Notes: generated from the letters alone by a model not told the origin. A stretch of DNA of 49,450 bases from CBFGTV01 sp965652145 (GCA_965652145.1 CBFGTV010000021.1:1-49450); one strand, 5' to 3'. Shown: positions 26,530 through 34,154, counted from the first letter of the stretch. Numbers and translations are program-made.

Positions 26530-27933
26530 CTATCCAATGGCACCCTCCAGCTCAAGCTGGATAAGTCGATTCATTTCTACGGCATATTCCAGAGGCAGTT
26601 CCTTGGCGATGGGCTCCACGAAGCCCCTGACAATCATGGCCTTGGCTTCATCCTCTGTGATTCCCCTGCTCATTAAATAGTAGATTTGCTCTTCACTGAT
26701 TCGGCCAATTTTAGCTTCATGGCCAATATCGATATCATCGTTTTTTAAATCAATGGTGGGCAGGGTATCGGCCCTGGATTCATTGTCAAGCATTAAGGAT
26801 TCACACTCTACGTTGGCCTTACAGCCATCGGCATCGGCAGCCACCTTTAACAGACCTCGATAAAAGGCTACCCCTCCGTTTTTTGAAATACTTTTGGAAA
26901 CCACCCGGGAGGTGGTATTGGGGGCCAGGTGAATGACCTTGGAGCCCGTATCTAAATATTGTCCCTTGGAAGCAAAGGTAATCTGGGTATGATCTACCCT
27001 TGCCCCTTCTCCCTTTAAAATTGTGGAGGGATACAGCATACTTACCCGGCTGCCGAAGGAGCCTGAAACCCATTCCATAATACCGTCTTTTTCTACAATG
27101 GCCCGCTTGGTGTTCAGGTTATAGGTATTCCGGCTCCAATTTTCGATGGTGCTGTACCGAAGCCTTGCTCCCTGTCTGACAAAAAGCTCTACACAACCGG
27201 CATGGAGGTTGTTAACGGAATACTGGGGAGCCGAGCAGCCTTCAATGAAGTGCAGCTCCGCCCCCTCATCGACAATAATGAGGGTATGCTCAAACTGACC
27301 GGAACCCGGTGCATTCATTCTGAAATATGCCTGAAGGGGAATTTCTACCTTTACCCCCGGCGGCACATAGACAAAGCTGCCTCCGCTCCAGACCGCCCCA
27401 TGGAGGGCGGCAAACTTATGGTCTCCCGGCGGAACGCACCGGGTCATAAAGTGGGCCTTCACCATTTCTTCATACTCCCTCAGGGCCGTTTCCATATCAA
27501 GGAATACCACCCCTTCCTTGGCCAGCTCAGACCTCATATTATGGTAAATCACCTCTGAATCATACTGGGCCCCTACCCCTGCCAGGGCTTCCCGCTCTGC
27601 CTTGGGAATTCCCAGCTTTTCAAAGGTATCTTTAATATCGTCGGGAACAGCCTCCCAGCTATGCTTCATTCCTGTATCGGGCTTTAAATAGGTGACAATT
27701 TCATCCAGGTTTAAATTGCTTAAATCTGGCCCCCAGGTGGGTACAGGCTTCTTTAGATACAGGTCTAAGGACCTTAGCCTAAGGTCCCTCATCCACTGGG
27801 GCTCATTCTTTTCACGGGAAATGGCTTCAACGATTTCCCGATTCAAGCCCTGCTGGCTCTTATAGCTAAACCGTACTTCATTTTTCATGTCGTAACGGCT
27901 AAAATCGATATCTTTTACCTGGGTTTTGCTCAT
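26530..27933 (-). CDS. sufB: Fe-S cluster assembly scaffold SufB
   Basis: SufB is the scaffold subunit on which sulfur and iron are assembled. The 467-residue protein is full length for the family. The N-terminal helical part ends in 'PTWGPDLSNLNLDEIVTYL'. The beta-helix core includes 'HAGCVELFVRQGARLRYSTI' and the cysteine-containing segment 'CKANVECESLMLDN', whose second cysteine aligns with the functionally important SufB cysteine. The end, 'YYLMSRGITEDEAKAMIVRG', is the SufC-contacting region shared with SufD. AGGGAGG lies upstream. It is the second gene of the operon, 27 bp after sufC. Confidence 0.97.
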   Translation of the reverse strand: MSKTQVKDIDFSRYDMKNEVRFSYKSQQGLNREIVEAISREKNEPQWMRDLRLRSLDLYLKKPVPTWGPDLSNLNLDEIVTYLKPDTGMKHSWEAVPDDIKDTFEKLGIPKAEREALAGVGAQYDSEVIYHNMRSELAKEGVVFLDMETALREYEEMVKAHFMTRCVPPGDHKFAALHGAVWSGGSFVYVPPGVKVEIPLQAYFRMNAPGSGQFEHTLIIVDEGAELHFIEGCSAPQYSVNNLHAGCVELFVRQGARLRYSTIENWSRNTYNLNTKRAIVEKDGIMEWVSGSFGSRVSMLYPSTILKGEGARVDHTQITFASKGQYLDTGSKVIHLAPNTTSRVVSKSISKNGGVAFYRGLLKVAADADGCKANVECESLMLDNESRADTLPTIDLKNDDIDIGHEAKIGRISEEQIYYLMSRGITEDEAKAMIVRGFVEPIAKELPLEYAVEMNRLIQLELEGAIG

Positions 27934-27960
27934 TACTTATGACCTCCCTATCATGATCTT

Positions 27961-28710
27961 CTAGGCATATGTCTGCTTAAGGCCTTCATAGCCTGTTTCC
28001 TCAAGTCTCTTTGCCAGGGAAGCATCACCGCTTTGAATGATTTTTCCCTTCATTAAAACATGAACATAGTCTGGCTGAATGTAATCTAAAATTCTATTGT
28101 AATGGGTAATAATCAGTACCCCGGTATCAGGCTCCTTTACCTTTTTCACTCCTTCTGCAACAATTTTCAGGGCATCAATGTCCAGGCCTGAATCGGTTTC
28201 ATCTAAGATGGCTAGCTTAGGTCTTAAAATAGCCATTTGTAAAATTTCATTTTTCTTCTTTTCGCCTCCGGAAAACCCTTCATTCAAGTACCTGTTGCTA
28301 TAGGTCTGGTCCATATTCAAGAGAGCCATTTTTTCCTTCAGCAGCGACTCAAACTTGAAAATAGAGATATTGTTTCCGGTTACAGCCTGGTAGGCGGTGC
28401 GCAGAAAGTTTTGAACCGTTACCCCGGGAACTTCCTCTGGATATTGAAAGGAGAGGAAAATCCCCCGCCTGGCCCTTTCGTCGGGAGAAAGCCCATTAAT
28501 TTCTTCCCCTTGAAAATATATATGACCTGAAGTGACTTTTCCCTTAGGGCTTCCCATAATGGTATTGGCCAGGGTGCTTTTACCCCCTCCATTGGGCCCC
28601 ATGATGGCATGTATTTCCCCGGGCTTAACCTCCAGGCTTAACCCCTTTAATATTTCCCTTTCTTCGATCTGAACCCCTAGGTCAGCAATACGAAGTAATG
28701 CTTGCTCCAT
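27961..28710 (-). CDS. sufC: Fe-S assembly ATPase SufC
   Basis: SufC is the soluble ABC-type ATPase that drives conformational change in SufBD. The 249 residues contain Walker A 'GPNGGGKSTLAN', a Q-loop in 'LSFQYPEEVPG', the signature 'FSGGEKKKNEILQ' in the SufC-specific form, Walker B 'LAILDETDSGLDID' and the H-loop 'ITHYNRI'. AAAGGAG precedes the ATG. It leads the operon, and the Fur-box-like inverted repeat lies 90-130 bp upstream. Confidence 0.97.
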   Translation of the reverse strand: MEQALLRIADLGVQIEEREILKGLSLEVKPGEIHAIMGPNGGGKSTLANTIMGSPKGKVTSGHIYFQGEEINGLSPDERARRGIFLSFQYPEEVPGVTVQNFLRTAYQAVTGNNISIFKFESLLKEKMALLNMDQTYSNRYLNEGFSGGEKKKNEILQMAILRPKLAILDETDSGLDIDALKIVAEGVKKVKEPDTGVLIITHYNRILDYIQPDYVHVLMKGKIIQSGDASLAKRLEETGYEGLKQTYA

Positions 28711-28770
28711 TTTTACCGCTCCTTTAATGAGATTATTAATTCCGAGCTACGCACTCGGGATTATATTTAG

Positions 28771-28838
28771 ATTTTACCATAAAAGCTCTAATAAAAACAA
28801 TAATCATTATCAATATTTGTAAAATTGATAATGATTAT
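28771..28838 (-). promoter_or_regulatory. suf promoter with paired Fur-box-like operators
   Basis: ATAATCATTATCAAT (28800-28814) and ATTGATAATGATTAT (28824-28838) are perfect reverse complements 9 bp apart. Each closely matches the Fur consensus built from GATAAT units. On the minus strand a TTGTTT (28800-28795) and TAAAAT (28776-28771) pair with an 18-bp spacer could be the promoter, placing the inner operator on the -35. Iron-dependent repression is inferred. Confidence 0.65.
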
Positions 28839-28883
28839 TCTTCCTAAAGCCTATTTAATTGCCTTCTTTCCCTTAATTGACGT

Positions 28884-29810
28884 TTAAATGGGTTGGTTTA
28901 ACAGTTTTTCATAAATAATCCCTTCTAAATTATCGTATTCACTGACAACCAGTTCATCGACCCTTAATAGTGCCATTGCGGTGGTCATAATGGTAGTACC
29001 GGCTAAAATAATATCTGCCCTTTGGGGCTGTAGCCCCTTTAATTGTCTTTTTTGGGCAATGTTCATTTTCTTTAGTCTTTCTCTCAATGACTCCATTGTA
29101 TTGAAGGGAATACGATACCCATGGACCTTGTCTGGGTCATAGGGGTCCAATTGCTGGCACATGGCGGCTATGGTGGTGGCGGTTCCGCCTATGCCGGTTA
29201 GTTCTTTAATTCCTTGATGTGCTAGTGTTTTAATGGGAGCCAGCAATTTTTTAATTTCAGCCGCTAAACCCTTATATTCTTCCTCTGAAATGGGGTCTGT
29301 GGCAATCAGCCGTTCTGTCATACGAAGGGCCCCCACATTGTAGCTCCTGGCGGTTTTAATGGAGGCGCCGGCTCCAACGATCACCTCTGTGCTGCCCCCG
29401 CCAATATCAATAATGGTTAGGGAATTTTGCTCCGCCGAGCCCATTAAAACCCCCTGATAGCCTAGTTGGGCTTCATGGCTGCCATCGATAATTTCAATGG
29501 TAATTCCCGTTTCCTTCAGGGCCCTGTCAGCAAAATCTTGTCCATTTTTGGCATCCCTCACGGCACTGGTGGCAATGGCCCAAACTTCCTCTGCGCCAAA
29601 GTTTCTGGCCTGGCTTACAAATTCTGTGAAGGCTTGAATATTCAGGGCCATTCCCCTATCGGTTATGTAGCCCCCTGCATCTACCGAGCGACCAATTCGG
29701 GTAATTTTCAGGTGCTTTTCCCGGCGAATGAAACGATTGTTTTCTACCTCAGCCAATAAAAGACGCATTGAATTGGTGCCTATGTCAATGGCAGCACATT
29801 TTTGAATCAT
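28884..29810 (-). CDS. Ppx/GppA-family phosphatase
   Basis: Members of this family hydrolyse polyphosphate or the pentaphosphate form of the alarmone (p)ppGpp. The 308-residue protein is the short, two-domain type without the C-terminal HD-like extension. The ASKHA phosphate motifs are clear: 'AIDIGTNSMRLL' at 7-18, 'IIDIGGGSTEVIVG' near 140 and 'LTGIGGTATTIAA' near 215. The catalytic region includes 'ATSAVRDAKNG'. GGAGGG precedes the ATG. It lies between the S1-domain gene and suf in the same orientation; substrate preference cannot be read from the sequence. Confidence 0.92.
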   Translation of the reverse strand: MIQKCAAIDIGTNSMRLLLAEVENNRFIRREKHLKITRIGRSVDAGGYITDRGMALNIQAFTEFVSQARNFGAEEVWAIATSAVRDAKNGQDFADRALKETGITIEIIDGSHEAQLGYQGVLMGSAEQNSLTIIDIGGGSTEVIVGAGASIKTARSYNVGALRMTERLIATDPISEEEYKGLAAEIKKLLAPIKTLAHQGIKELTGIGGTATTIAAMCQQLDPYDPDKVHGYRIPFNTMESLRERLKKMNIAQKRQLKGLQPQRADIILAGTTIMTTAMALLRVDELVVSEYDNLEGIIYEKLLNQPI

Positions 29811-29869
29811 TTTTGACCCTCCGTTTCTTTAAAACAATTTTCATACATTGTAAATCGTGGTTACATAAG

Positions 29870-29891
29870 AAAAAGCCGACTTCGTCGGCTT
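29870..29891 (-). terminator. Terminator after the S1-domain gene
   Basis: AAGCCGAC (29873-29880) pairs perfectly with GTCGGCTT (29884-29891) across a TTC loop, followed on the minus strand by TTTTC. Confidence 0.85.
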
Positions 29892-29895
29892 GAAT

Positions 29896-30318
29896 TTATT
29901 CTTTAAACACTTTTTTTCCATGTCCATTTCCTCTGCGATTACTTTTGCCCTTGCTCTTTAATGACTGCATTTTTTCATCGCTGTCTTTTAAAAATCGGTT
30001 AATTTTGTCTTCAAAGGATAAAGACTCGACTTCACTTCGAGCTGACCAATCAAACTCGGCAGGCTTTACTACCCTCTTTTTAGGAGGCGCCGCCTGTTTT
30101 ATGGATAAACTAACCTTGCCGTCCTTTTCAACGGACAAAACCTTTACCTTTACCTGTTGTCCCTGCTTTAAATACTCGTGAATGTTCTTAACATAGTCAT
30201 TGGCTACCTCGGAAATGTGTACCAGCCCTGTTTTGCCTTCTCCTAGATCGATGAAGGCGCCAAAGTTTGTTATCCCAGAAACAGTGCCTTCAAGTACATT
30301 ACCTACCTCTACCGGCAT
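29896..30318 (-). CDS. S1 RNA-binding domain protein (YabR-like)
   Basis: Residues 1-70 form an S1 OB-fold with the classic start 'VGNVLEGTVSGITNFGAFID' and 'GLVHISEVANDYV'. The remaining 70 residues are charged and end in a basic tail ('SNRRGNGHGKK') suited to RNA contact. At 140 residues it fits the B. subtilis YabR/general stress protein 13 group, whose members associate with ribosomes. Its place after yabQ and divIC matches yabR in Bacillus. GGAGGAATATT precedes the ATG. Confidence 0.88.
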   Translation of the reverse strand: MPVEVGNVLEGTVSGITNFGAFIDLGEGKTGLVHISEVANDYVKNIHEYLKQGQQVKVKVLSVEKDGKVSLSIKQAAPPKKRVVKPAEFDWSARSEVESLSFEDKINRFLKDSDEKMQSLKSKGKSNRRGNGHGKKVFKE

Positions 30319-30416
30319 AAATTTAATATTCCTCCTTCTAAAGTTTCAATCAAGCATCGATTATAGTATATATCAGAATTATTATATCATAAGTAGTTAA
30401 AAAGGTATACTTTTTT

Positions 30417-30716
30417 TTATTTGGCGCCTTTTCCCAAATCGATAAAGAGAACTTCATCCTGACCGATCATTTTTAATTGTTCCCGGGCAATCTTTTCAAC
30501 GTGCTCATCGGAATTGGCAGCGTCTATATCGGCCTGCATTTCATTCAGCTCTTCTTCCATCAATTCAATTTTCTTTTGATTTTCGGCTTCTACCACCCGC
30601 AGTTGATTCATCTCCTGCTGCTGTTCGTAAAGGGTATATACCACATAGCCACAAAGGAAAAGGGCAGCCATGATAAAAAGCATTCCACTTAAGTTCTTTC
30701 GTCTTTTTTTTGCCAT
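30417..30716 (-). CDS. divIC: Septum formation initiator DivIC/FtsB-like protein
   Basis: The chosen ATG at 30716 follows GGGAGGGGGC; a GTG six codons earlier would put that ribosome site inside the gene. The 99-residue protein has a basic N-terminus ('MAKKRRKNLSG'), one membrane segment (about 12-33) and an extracytoplasmic coiled coil ('EAENQKKIELMEEELNEM'), ending with the conserved 'HVEKIAREQLKMIGQDEVLF' segment. DivIC works with FtsL and DivIB at the divisome. It follows yabQ by 22 bp, as in Bacillus. Confidence 0.92.
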   Translation of the reverse strand: MAKKRRKNLSGMLFIMAALFLCGYVVYTLYEQQQEMNQLRVVEAENQKKIELMEEELNEMQADIDAANSDEHVEKIAREQLKMIGQDEVLFIDLGKGAK

Positions 30717-30738
30717 CCAATTGCCCCCTCCCACCTGT

Positions 30739-31251
30739 CTATTTCTTTTTAATATATCGACTAAATCCCTTCTTTATATCCTTTACGTAGCTTACCGGAA
30801 TTTTCATTACTCTCTTTGACTTATAGTATAATGGTTTCGTCTTTCTTTTACAATAGGAATATGGTACAGAAATCAGACAAAAACCGACCTGAAGGGGATA
30901 AAGAAGTAGCTTCCATAAATCCCCTATTAATTCCTTTATTACCCTGATCATAAACAAAAGGGTTTGTATGATTTTAGCGCTTAATAAATAATGATAAATC
31001 AGCACACCAATAACAAAGCCAAGAAAGTTATAAAAGCGCAGATCACCCTGATTGCTGATGATCAGCACATAGAAGGCCACAATGGAGATAATGGTCCAAA
31101 ATAATATATCCTGTAAATAGGTGGCGATTTTTTTGGGATGAAATAATCCTCGAAACACCTTATACAGATCATAAATAAAACCGATTAAAAGCCCGCCATA
31201 GATGGTTGCCAGTAATATGTAGGCTTCATGATAAACGGAATACATGCTCAT
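30739..31251 (-). CDS. yabQ: Spore cortex biosynthesis protein YabQ
   Basis: YabQ is a membrane protein of the outer forespore membrane needed for cortex formation in B. subtilis. I use ATG 31251, because GAGGTG overlaps the alternative GTG at 31260. The 170-residue product has about four membrane segments ('AYILLATIYGGLLIGFIYDL' being the first) and the family's 'FLGFVIGVLIYHYLLS' segment. The C-terminal quarter is soluble and basic. It lies in the conserved yabP-yabQ-divIC order, although a terminator stands between yabP and yabQ here. Confidence 0.9.
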   Translation of the reverse strand: MSMYSVYHEAYILLATIYGGLLIGFIYDLYKVFRGLFHPKKIATYLQDILFWTIISIVAFYVLIISNQGDLRFYNFLGFVIGVLIYHYLLSAKIIQTLLFMIRVIKELIGDLWKLLLYPLQVGFCLISVPYSYCKRKTKPLYYKSKRVMKIPVSYVKDIKKGFSRYIKKK

Positions 31252-31323
31252 TATAATCACCTCAACAGGATTTGTGGTATCTTTCTATCCTATGATAATC
31301 TACTGAATTTGGTGAATGTCCCA

Positions 31324-31359
31324 TAAAAAAAAGCTGCCAATTTTTTTATATTGGCAGCT
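31324..31359 (-). terminator. Terminator after yabP
   Basis: A perfect 10-bp stem, AGCTGCCAAT (31332-31341) with ATTGGCAGCT (31350-31359), is followed on the minus strand by eight T. The stem overlaps the yabP stop codon. Confidence 0.88.
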
Positions 31360-31648
31360 ATTTAAACAATTTACCTAAAAAGCTTGATCCCTTTGATCCA
31401 AAGCTATCTCTTTCACTGTAGACCATCGACTGAATTTTTCCCTCGATAATGACGTTTCCGTCTTCTAAATTCAATTTATTTACATCCAGTTCTTCTCCTT
31501 TAATTGTCAGTACACCGGCTACTGTTTCTACAAGAATTAGTTCGTTGTTGAAGCTGTTAACATGCTCAACACCTGAAACCGATAGCTTTTCCCGATTCTC
31601 CAGGATGACATTATGGCTTCGACCTCGGGTATTTTTTCGCTCTTCCAT
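31358..31648 (-). CDS. yabP: Sporulation protein YabP
   Basis: The long open frame extends back into the SpoIID-like gene, but the family start is near 'MEERKNTRGRSHNVILENRE'. I choose ATG 31648 with AAGGTG six bases upstream; the ATG at 31654 is the alternative. The product is 96 residues, close to the B. subtilis length. It contains the YabP/YqfC core ('GVEHVNSFNNELILVETVAG' and 'LTIKGEELDVNKLNLEDGNV'). YabP is required for spore cortex formation together with YabQ. It begins 74 bp beyond the SpoIID-like stop. Confidence 0.9.
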   Translation of the reverse strand: MEERKNTRGRSHNVILENREKLSVSGVEHVNSFNNELILVETVAGVLTIKGEELDVNKLNLEDGNVIIEGKIQSMVYSERDSFGSKGSSFLGKLFK

Positions 31649-31721
31649 TGCCATCACCTTCCCCATCCTTCCTTCATCTATAACTATGAGGTATGGAAAG
31701 GTTTTAGAACTGAAACTTAGA

Positions 31722-32714
31722 CTATTCCCACATTTTAACGATCCTGATATCCTTAAAATAGTGCTGAATAATGGCCTCGGCATCCTTACCCTCCTGGGCC
31801 ATTTGATAGGCACCCCATTGGCTCATGCCAACCCCGTGGCCATAGCCTGTTCCCTCCATGGTCACCTGATCACCAGAGACAGAAATATTGGTCAGCCGGG
31901 TTGACTTCATACGGGTGCTGTCTAGGGCCAGTCGAAAGGCGGGAGCTGCCACGGTAACGTCTCCGATCTGAATTTGAGTGGCCCTGCCCGATGGTCCCCA
32001 TTCTGTCACCTCAATATTATCAAAGTCTTTAATTTCATGACCTGACTGTTGGGCAGCCTGAATAATTTCAGCCTTGGTAAAGGTTTCCTTCCAATTGGCA
32101 TCCTCTGGCGGAGCCTCCTGAGAATCCTGGGAATCTACCACTTGAATATAGGGGGGGACTGATTCGTCAAAGCCTAAGCCTTCGATGGCAGTGGCTGTTT
32201 TACCGCCTCCATGGGCATGGAACCAGGCTTTAATATAATCATTATCATAAAGGGCCACCTGTCCCCGGGTACTTTCTACGGCCTGTTTAATACGGTCATT
32301 TACTTTTGAAGCATCATAGGCCTGGGCCTCTTCAATATCTGTAGAAACATGTGCCCCTTCATATTTAGACCCTCCCTTATCTGTAATGAATTCCATAACA
32401 AAGGTACGGGCCAATATGGCCTGGGCCGCCAGGGCTTCTTCAGGGAAATCTGGGTTCATCTCTCCGGCCAGAACACCGGTTAAGTACTCTTCAAATTTCA
32501 TTTCCCTTATCTGTCCTTCATCCACCACGTGAACCTTCAAAACAGGCTCTACACCTTCGCCCTGACTGATTTGCTCTGGTATAGGGGGAATATTTTCTTC
32601 AGCCTTCTCCTGGCCCGGTGGCCTTTCCACCGATCTGCAACCAGCAACGGAGAACACCATCAGTAAAGTAATTAAAAATAGGTAAATGCCTTTATTCCGT
32701 TTCATCCGTTTCAT
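31722..32714 (-). CDS. SpoIID/LytB-domain lipoprotein
   Basis: SpoIID-type proteins are lytic transglycosylases that act on denuded glycan strands during engulfment. The 330-residue product starts after AAGGAGG. It has a signal peptide with a lipobox, 'VFSVAGC', predicting a lipid-anchored cysteine at about residue 26. The catalytic region is 'LTGVLAGEMNPDFPEEALAA', whose Glu in 'GEM' corresponds to the catalytic glutamate. 'GYGHGVGMSQWGAYQMAQ' near the C-terminus is the second family signature. Its position just before yabP makes a sporulation role likely. True spoIID usually sits beside spoIIQ or spoIIID, so this may be a paralogue. Confidence 0.88.
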   Translation of the reverse strand: MKRMKRNKGIYLFLITLLMVFSVAGCRSVERPPGQEKAEENIPPIPEQISQGEGVEPVLKVHVVDEGQIREMKFEEYLTGVLAGEMNPDFPEEALAAQAILARTFVMEFITDKGGSKYEGAHVSTDIEEAQAYDASKVNDRIKQAVESTRGQVALYDNDYIKAWFHAHGGGKTATAIEGLGFDESVPPYIQVVDSQDSQEAPPEDANWKETFTKAEIIQAAQQSGHEIKDFDNIEVTEWGPSGRATQIQIGDVTVAAPAFRLALDSTRMKSTRLTNISVSGDQVTMEGTGYGHGVGMSQWGAYQMAQEGKDAEAIIQHYFKDIRIVKMWE

Positions 32715-32775
32715 TGGATTCCTCCTTACGATTAAAAGATTAAAAGATTGACAGACTGCTTTCCTTAATCTTTTA

Positions 32776-32805
32776 ATAGTATTTGAAAAAAGGCATTTTA
32801 TATAC
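32776..32805 (-). promoter_or_regulatory. Sigma-E-like promoter upstream of the SpoIID-like gene
   Basis: On the minus strand GTATATA (32805-32799) and AATACTAT (32783-32776) are separated by 15 bp. This resembles the sigma-E pattern (ATATT-type -35 and CATACA-T -10) with about two mismatches in each element. It would suit mother-cell expression of the SpoIID-like gene and yabP. Confidence 0.3.
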
Positions 32806-32822
32806 GATAACCTCTGTAATTT

Positions 32823-33068
32823 CTACTCCTCGATGACCCGGTACATTTCCTTAGCCCCATCCTTGGTGACATGTTCAGCCACATGGGTGATTTCGGCCTT
32901 AAACACCTTGTCACCAAAGCGTATTTCAATGATGTCTCCCACCGAAACCTCGGTTCCCGGTTTGGCAACCTTGCCGTTGAGCATCACCCTGCCGCTTTCG
33001 CTGGCCTCTTTGGCAACGGTTCTTCTTTTAATAATTCTTGAATTCTTTAAGTATTTATCTAAACGCAC
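32823..33068 (-). CDS. rqcP: S4-domain protein RqcP (YabO)
   Basis: RqcP binds the 50S subunit and helps RqcH add alanine tails to stalled nascent chains. The 81-residue product is a bare S4 RNA-binding domain ('MRLDKYLKNSRIIKRRTVAK', 'GRVMLNGKVAKPGTEVSVGD'). The start is GTG at 33068 with AGGAGGG upstream. The place in the yab cluster matches Bacillus yabO. A few short AT-rich repeats (ATTAAAAGATT) lie beyond its stop. Confidence 0.93.
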   Translation of the reverse strand: MRLDKYLKNSRIIKRRTVAKEASESGRVMLNGKVAKPGTEVSVGDIIEIRFGDKVFKAEITHVAEHVTKDGAKEMYRVIEE

Positions 33069-33185
33069 GATAAACCCTCCTGCTATGTAGTATTAAGCTT
33101 CTAGTCAGCTTATAAAAGGCTTCTACCATAAGTATATAGGATTTATGTTTTTTAAACAACCCGCCCAGGTATGGTAAAATAGCAG

Positions 33186-33235
33186 ACAAGATAAAAAATG
33201 ATTAGTACCTTGATACTAATCATTTTTTATCTTGT
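33186..33235 (-). terminator. Terminator with 22-bp perfect stem
   Basis: 33186-33207 is fully complementary to 33214-33235 with a 6-nt loop. It follows the coat-like gene, three bp past its stop. The outer part is A/T, supplying the T tract. Confidence 0.85.
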
Positions 33236-33238
33236 ATT

Positions 33239-33505
33239 TTAGTGTGGTATGTTGTTCATTCCCTGGCTAAGTTCTGATTTAACCTGTTGCACCTCTTGAG
33301 GTGGAGCAGAAGATGCAGGCTTATAATAGCCTTTTTGTTCAGCAAGTTGATACAGGCTGTACTGGAATTGTTCATCACTGTTTCTCATTTGCTGAAGCAT
33401 TTGTCTTAGGCTTTGATTGGAAGCCTCACCGATTGTTCTTGTATAGTCGGTCAAGCCTGCCTTTGTCATTGTTAAAACATCATTTACCATATCCTTATCT
33501 TGCAT
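33239..33505 (-). CDS. Small CotF-like spore coat protein
   Basis: This 88-residue, soluble, mostly helical protein starts after AAGGAGG. The pattern 'KDMVNDVLTMTKAGLTDYTR' followed by 'SLRQMLQQMRNSDEQFQYSL' and 'QLAEQKGYYKPA' matches short CotF-family coat proteins, which usually end in the Y-K/Y-P-A region. A coat location is inferred from the family and from the sporulation neighbours. The 22-nt gap after the preceding small gene suggests co-expression. B. subtilis has no gene like this at the same position. Confidence 0.75.
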   Translation of the reverse strand: MQDKDMVNDVLTMTKAGLTDYTRTIGEASNQSLRQMLQQMRNSDEQFQYSLYQLAEQKGYYKPASSAPPQEVQQVKSELSQGMNNIPH

Positions 33506-33527
33506 TACGAATACCTCCTTTTCTTAA

Positions 33528-33713
33528 TTATTGTAGAAATGTCATTAGCTTTTGGGCACTATTCTGTGCTGACTGGGCTGCCTGCTGGAACATTTGCTTC
33601 ACTTGCTGGTCTTGGCATTGCTGTGCATAGTCGTTAAGCTTGGCCGAAATGGTTTGATGGCTGCCTATTAAGTGTCTAAGGTTTTGCAGCTCCATTTGAT
33701 TTAGTTGTTGCAT
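33528..33713 (-). CDS. Small glutamine-rich coat-associated protein
   Basis: I start it at ATG 33713, with AAAGGAG nine bases upstream; earlier in-frame codons lack a ribosome site. The 61-residue product is glutamine-rich and helical ('MQQLNQMELQNLRHLIGSHQ', 'QQVKQMFQQAAQSAQ'). It resembles the N-terminal helical hairpin of CotF-like/ferritin-like small coat proteins. It is followed immediately by the CotF-like gene and probably forms a pair with it. The assignment rests on composition and context more than on a firm motif. Confidence 0.6.
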   Translation of the reverse strand: MQQLNQMELQNLRHLIGSHQTISAKLNDYAQQCQDQQVKQMFQQAAQSAQNSAQKLMTFLQ

Positions 33714-33798
33714 GAAGATCGACTCCTTTCTCAAATGTTTTAATGTGTATTTCAACCTTATTATGGGCCAGTAGGCAAAAATTATACAACAATTATAA

Positions 33799-33831
33799 AA
33801 AAGGAACAGGCTAATTTAGCCTATTCCTTTT
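33799..33831 (-). terminator. Second hairpin downstream of hup
   Basis: A 14-bp stem with one mismatch (33799-33812 with 33818-33831) is followed on the minus strand by TTTTTTATAATT. It is a tandem backup to the terminator at 33845. Confidence 0.75.
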
Positions 33832-33844
33832 ACAATCAAGCTTA

Positions 33845-33877
33845 AATAAAAACCAGGTCAGCGACCTGATTTTTATT
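33845..33877 (-). terminator. Terminator of hup
   Basis: A 15-bp stem with one mismatch (33845-33859 with 33863-33877) and an AGC loop overlaps the hup stop codon and ends in an A/T-rich tract. Confidence 0.8.
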
Positions 33878-34154
33878 AACCATTAATTTTTTCTTTTAAT
33901 GTTTTACCAGCTTTGAAAACAGGTGCTTTAGAAGCTGGAATATCAATAACTTGCTCTGGATTTCTTGGGTTTCTACCTTGTCGTGGCTTTCTTTCTCTTA
34001 CATCAAAAGTTCCGAATCCTACTAATTGTACTTTGTCTCCAGCCACTAATGCTTCTTCAACGCTTTCCATGAAAGAATTTAAGGCCAGTTCTGCATCCTT
34101 TTTAGTTAATGCACTTTTCTCTGCAATCTTAGCAACTAATTCAGCTTTGTTCAC
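33876..34154 (-). CDS. hup: DNA-binding protein HU
   Basis: HU is the histone-like nucleoid protein that bends DNA without sequence preference. The 92-residue length is standard. The signature 'GFGTFDVRERKPRQGRNPRN' covers the DNA-intercalating arm with its conserved proline, and 'MNKAELVAKIAEKSALTKKD' is the dimerisation helix. The start is GTG (34154) with AAGGAGG upstream. It has its own terminators and follows mazG, where clostridial genomes often carry it. Confidence 0.97.
   Translation of the reverse strand: MNKAELVAKIAEKSALTKKDAELALNSFMESVEEALVAGDKVQLVGFGTFDVRERKPRQGRNPRNPEQVIDIPASKAPVFKAGKTLKEKING

Noticed and set aside
31449..31904. 151-codon plus-strand open frame across yabP and the SpoIID-like gene
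   Set aside because: Both minus-strand genes are recognisable families; the plus frame has no ribosome site or motif.
32731..32778. AT-only hairpin ATTAAAAGATTA/TAATCTTTTAAT upstream of the SpoIID-like gene
   Set aside because: The stem is all A/T apart from one pair, has a 24-nt loop and no T tract; it is more likely a chance repeat than a terminator for rqcP.
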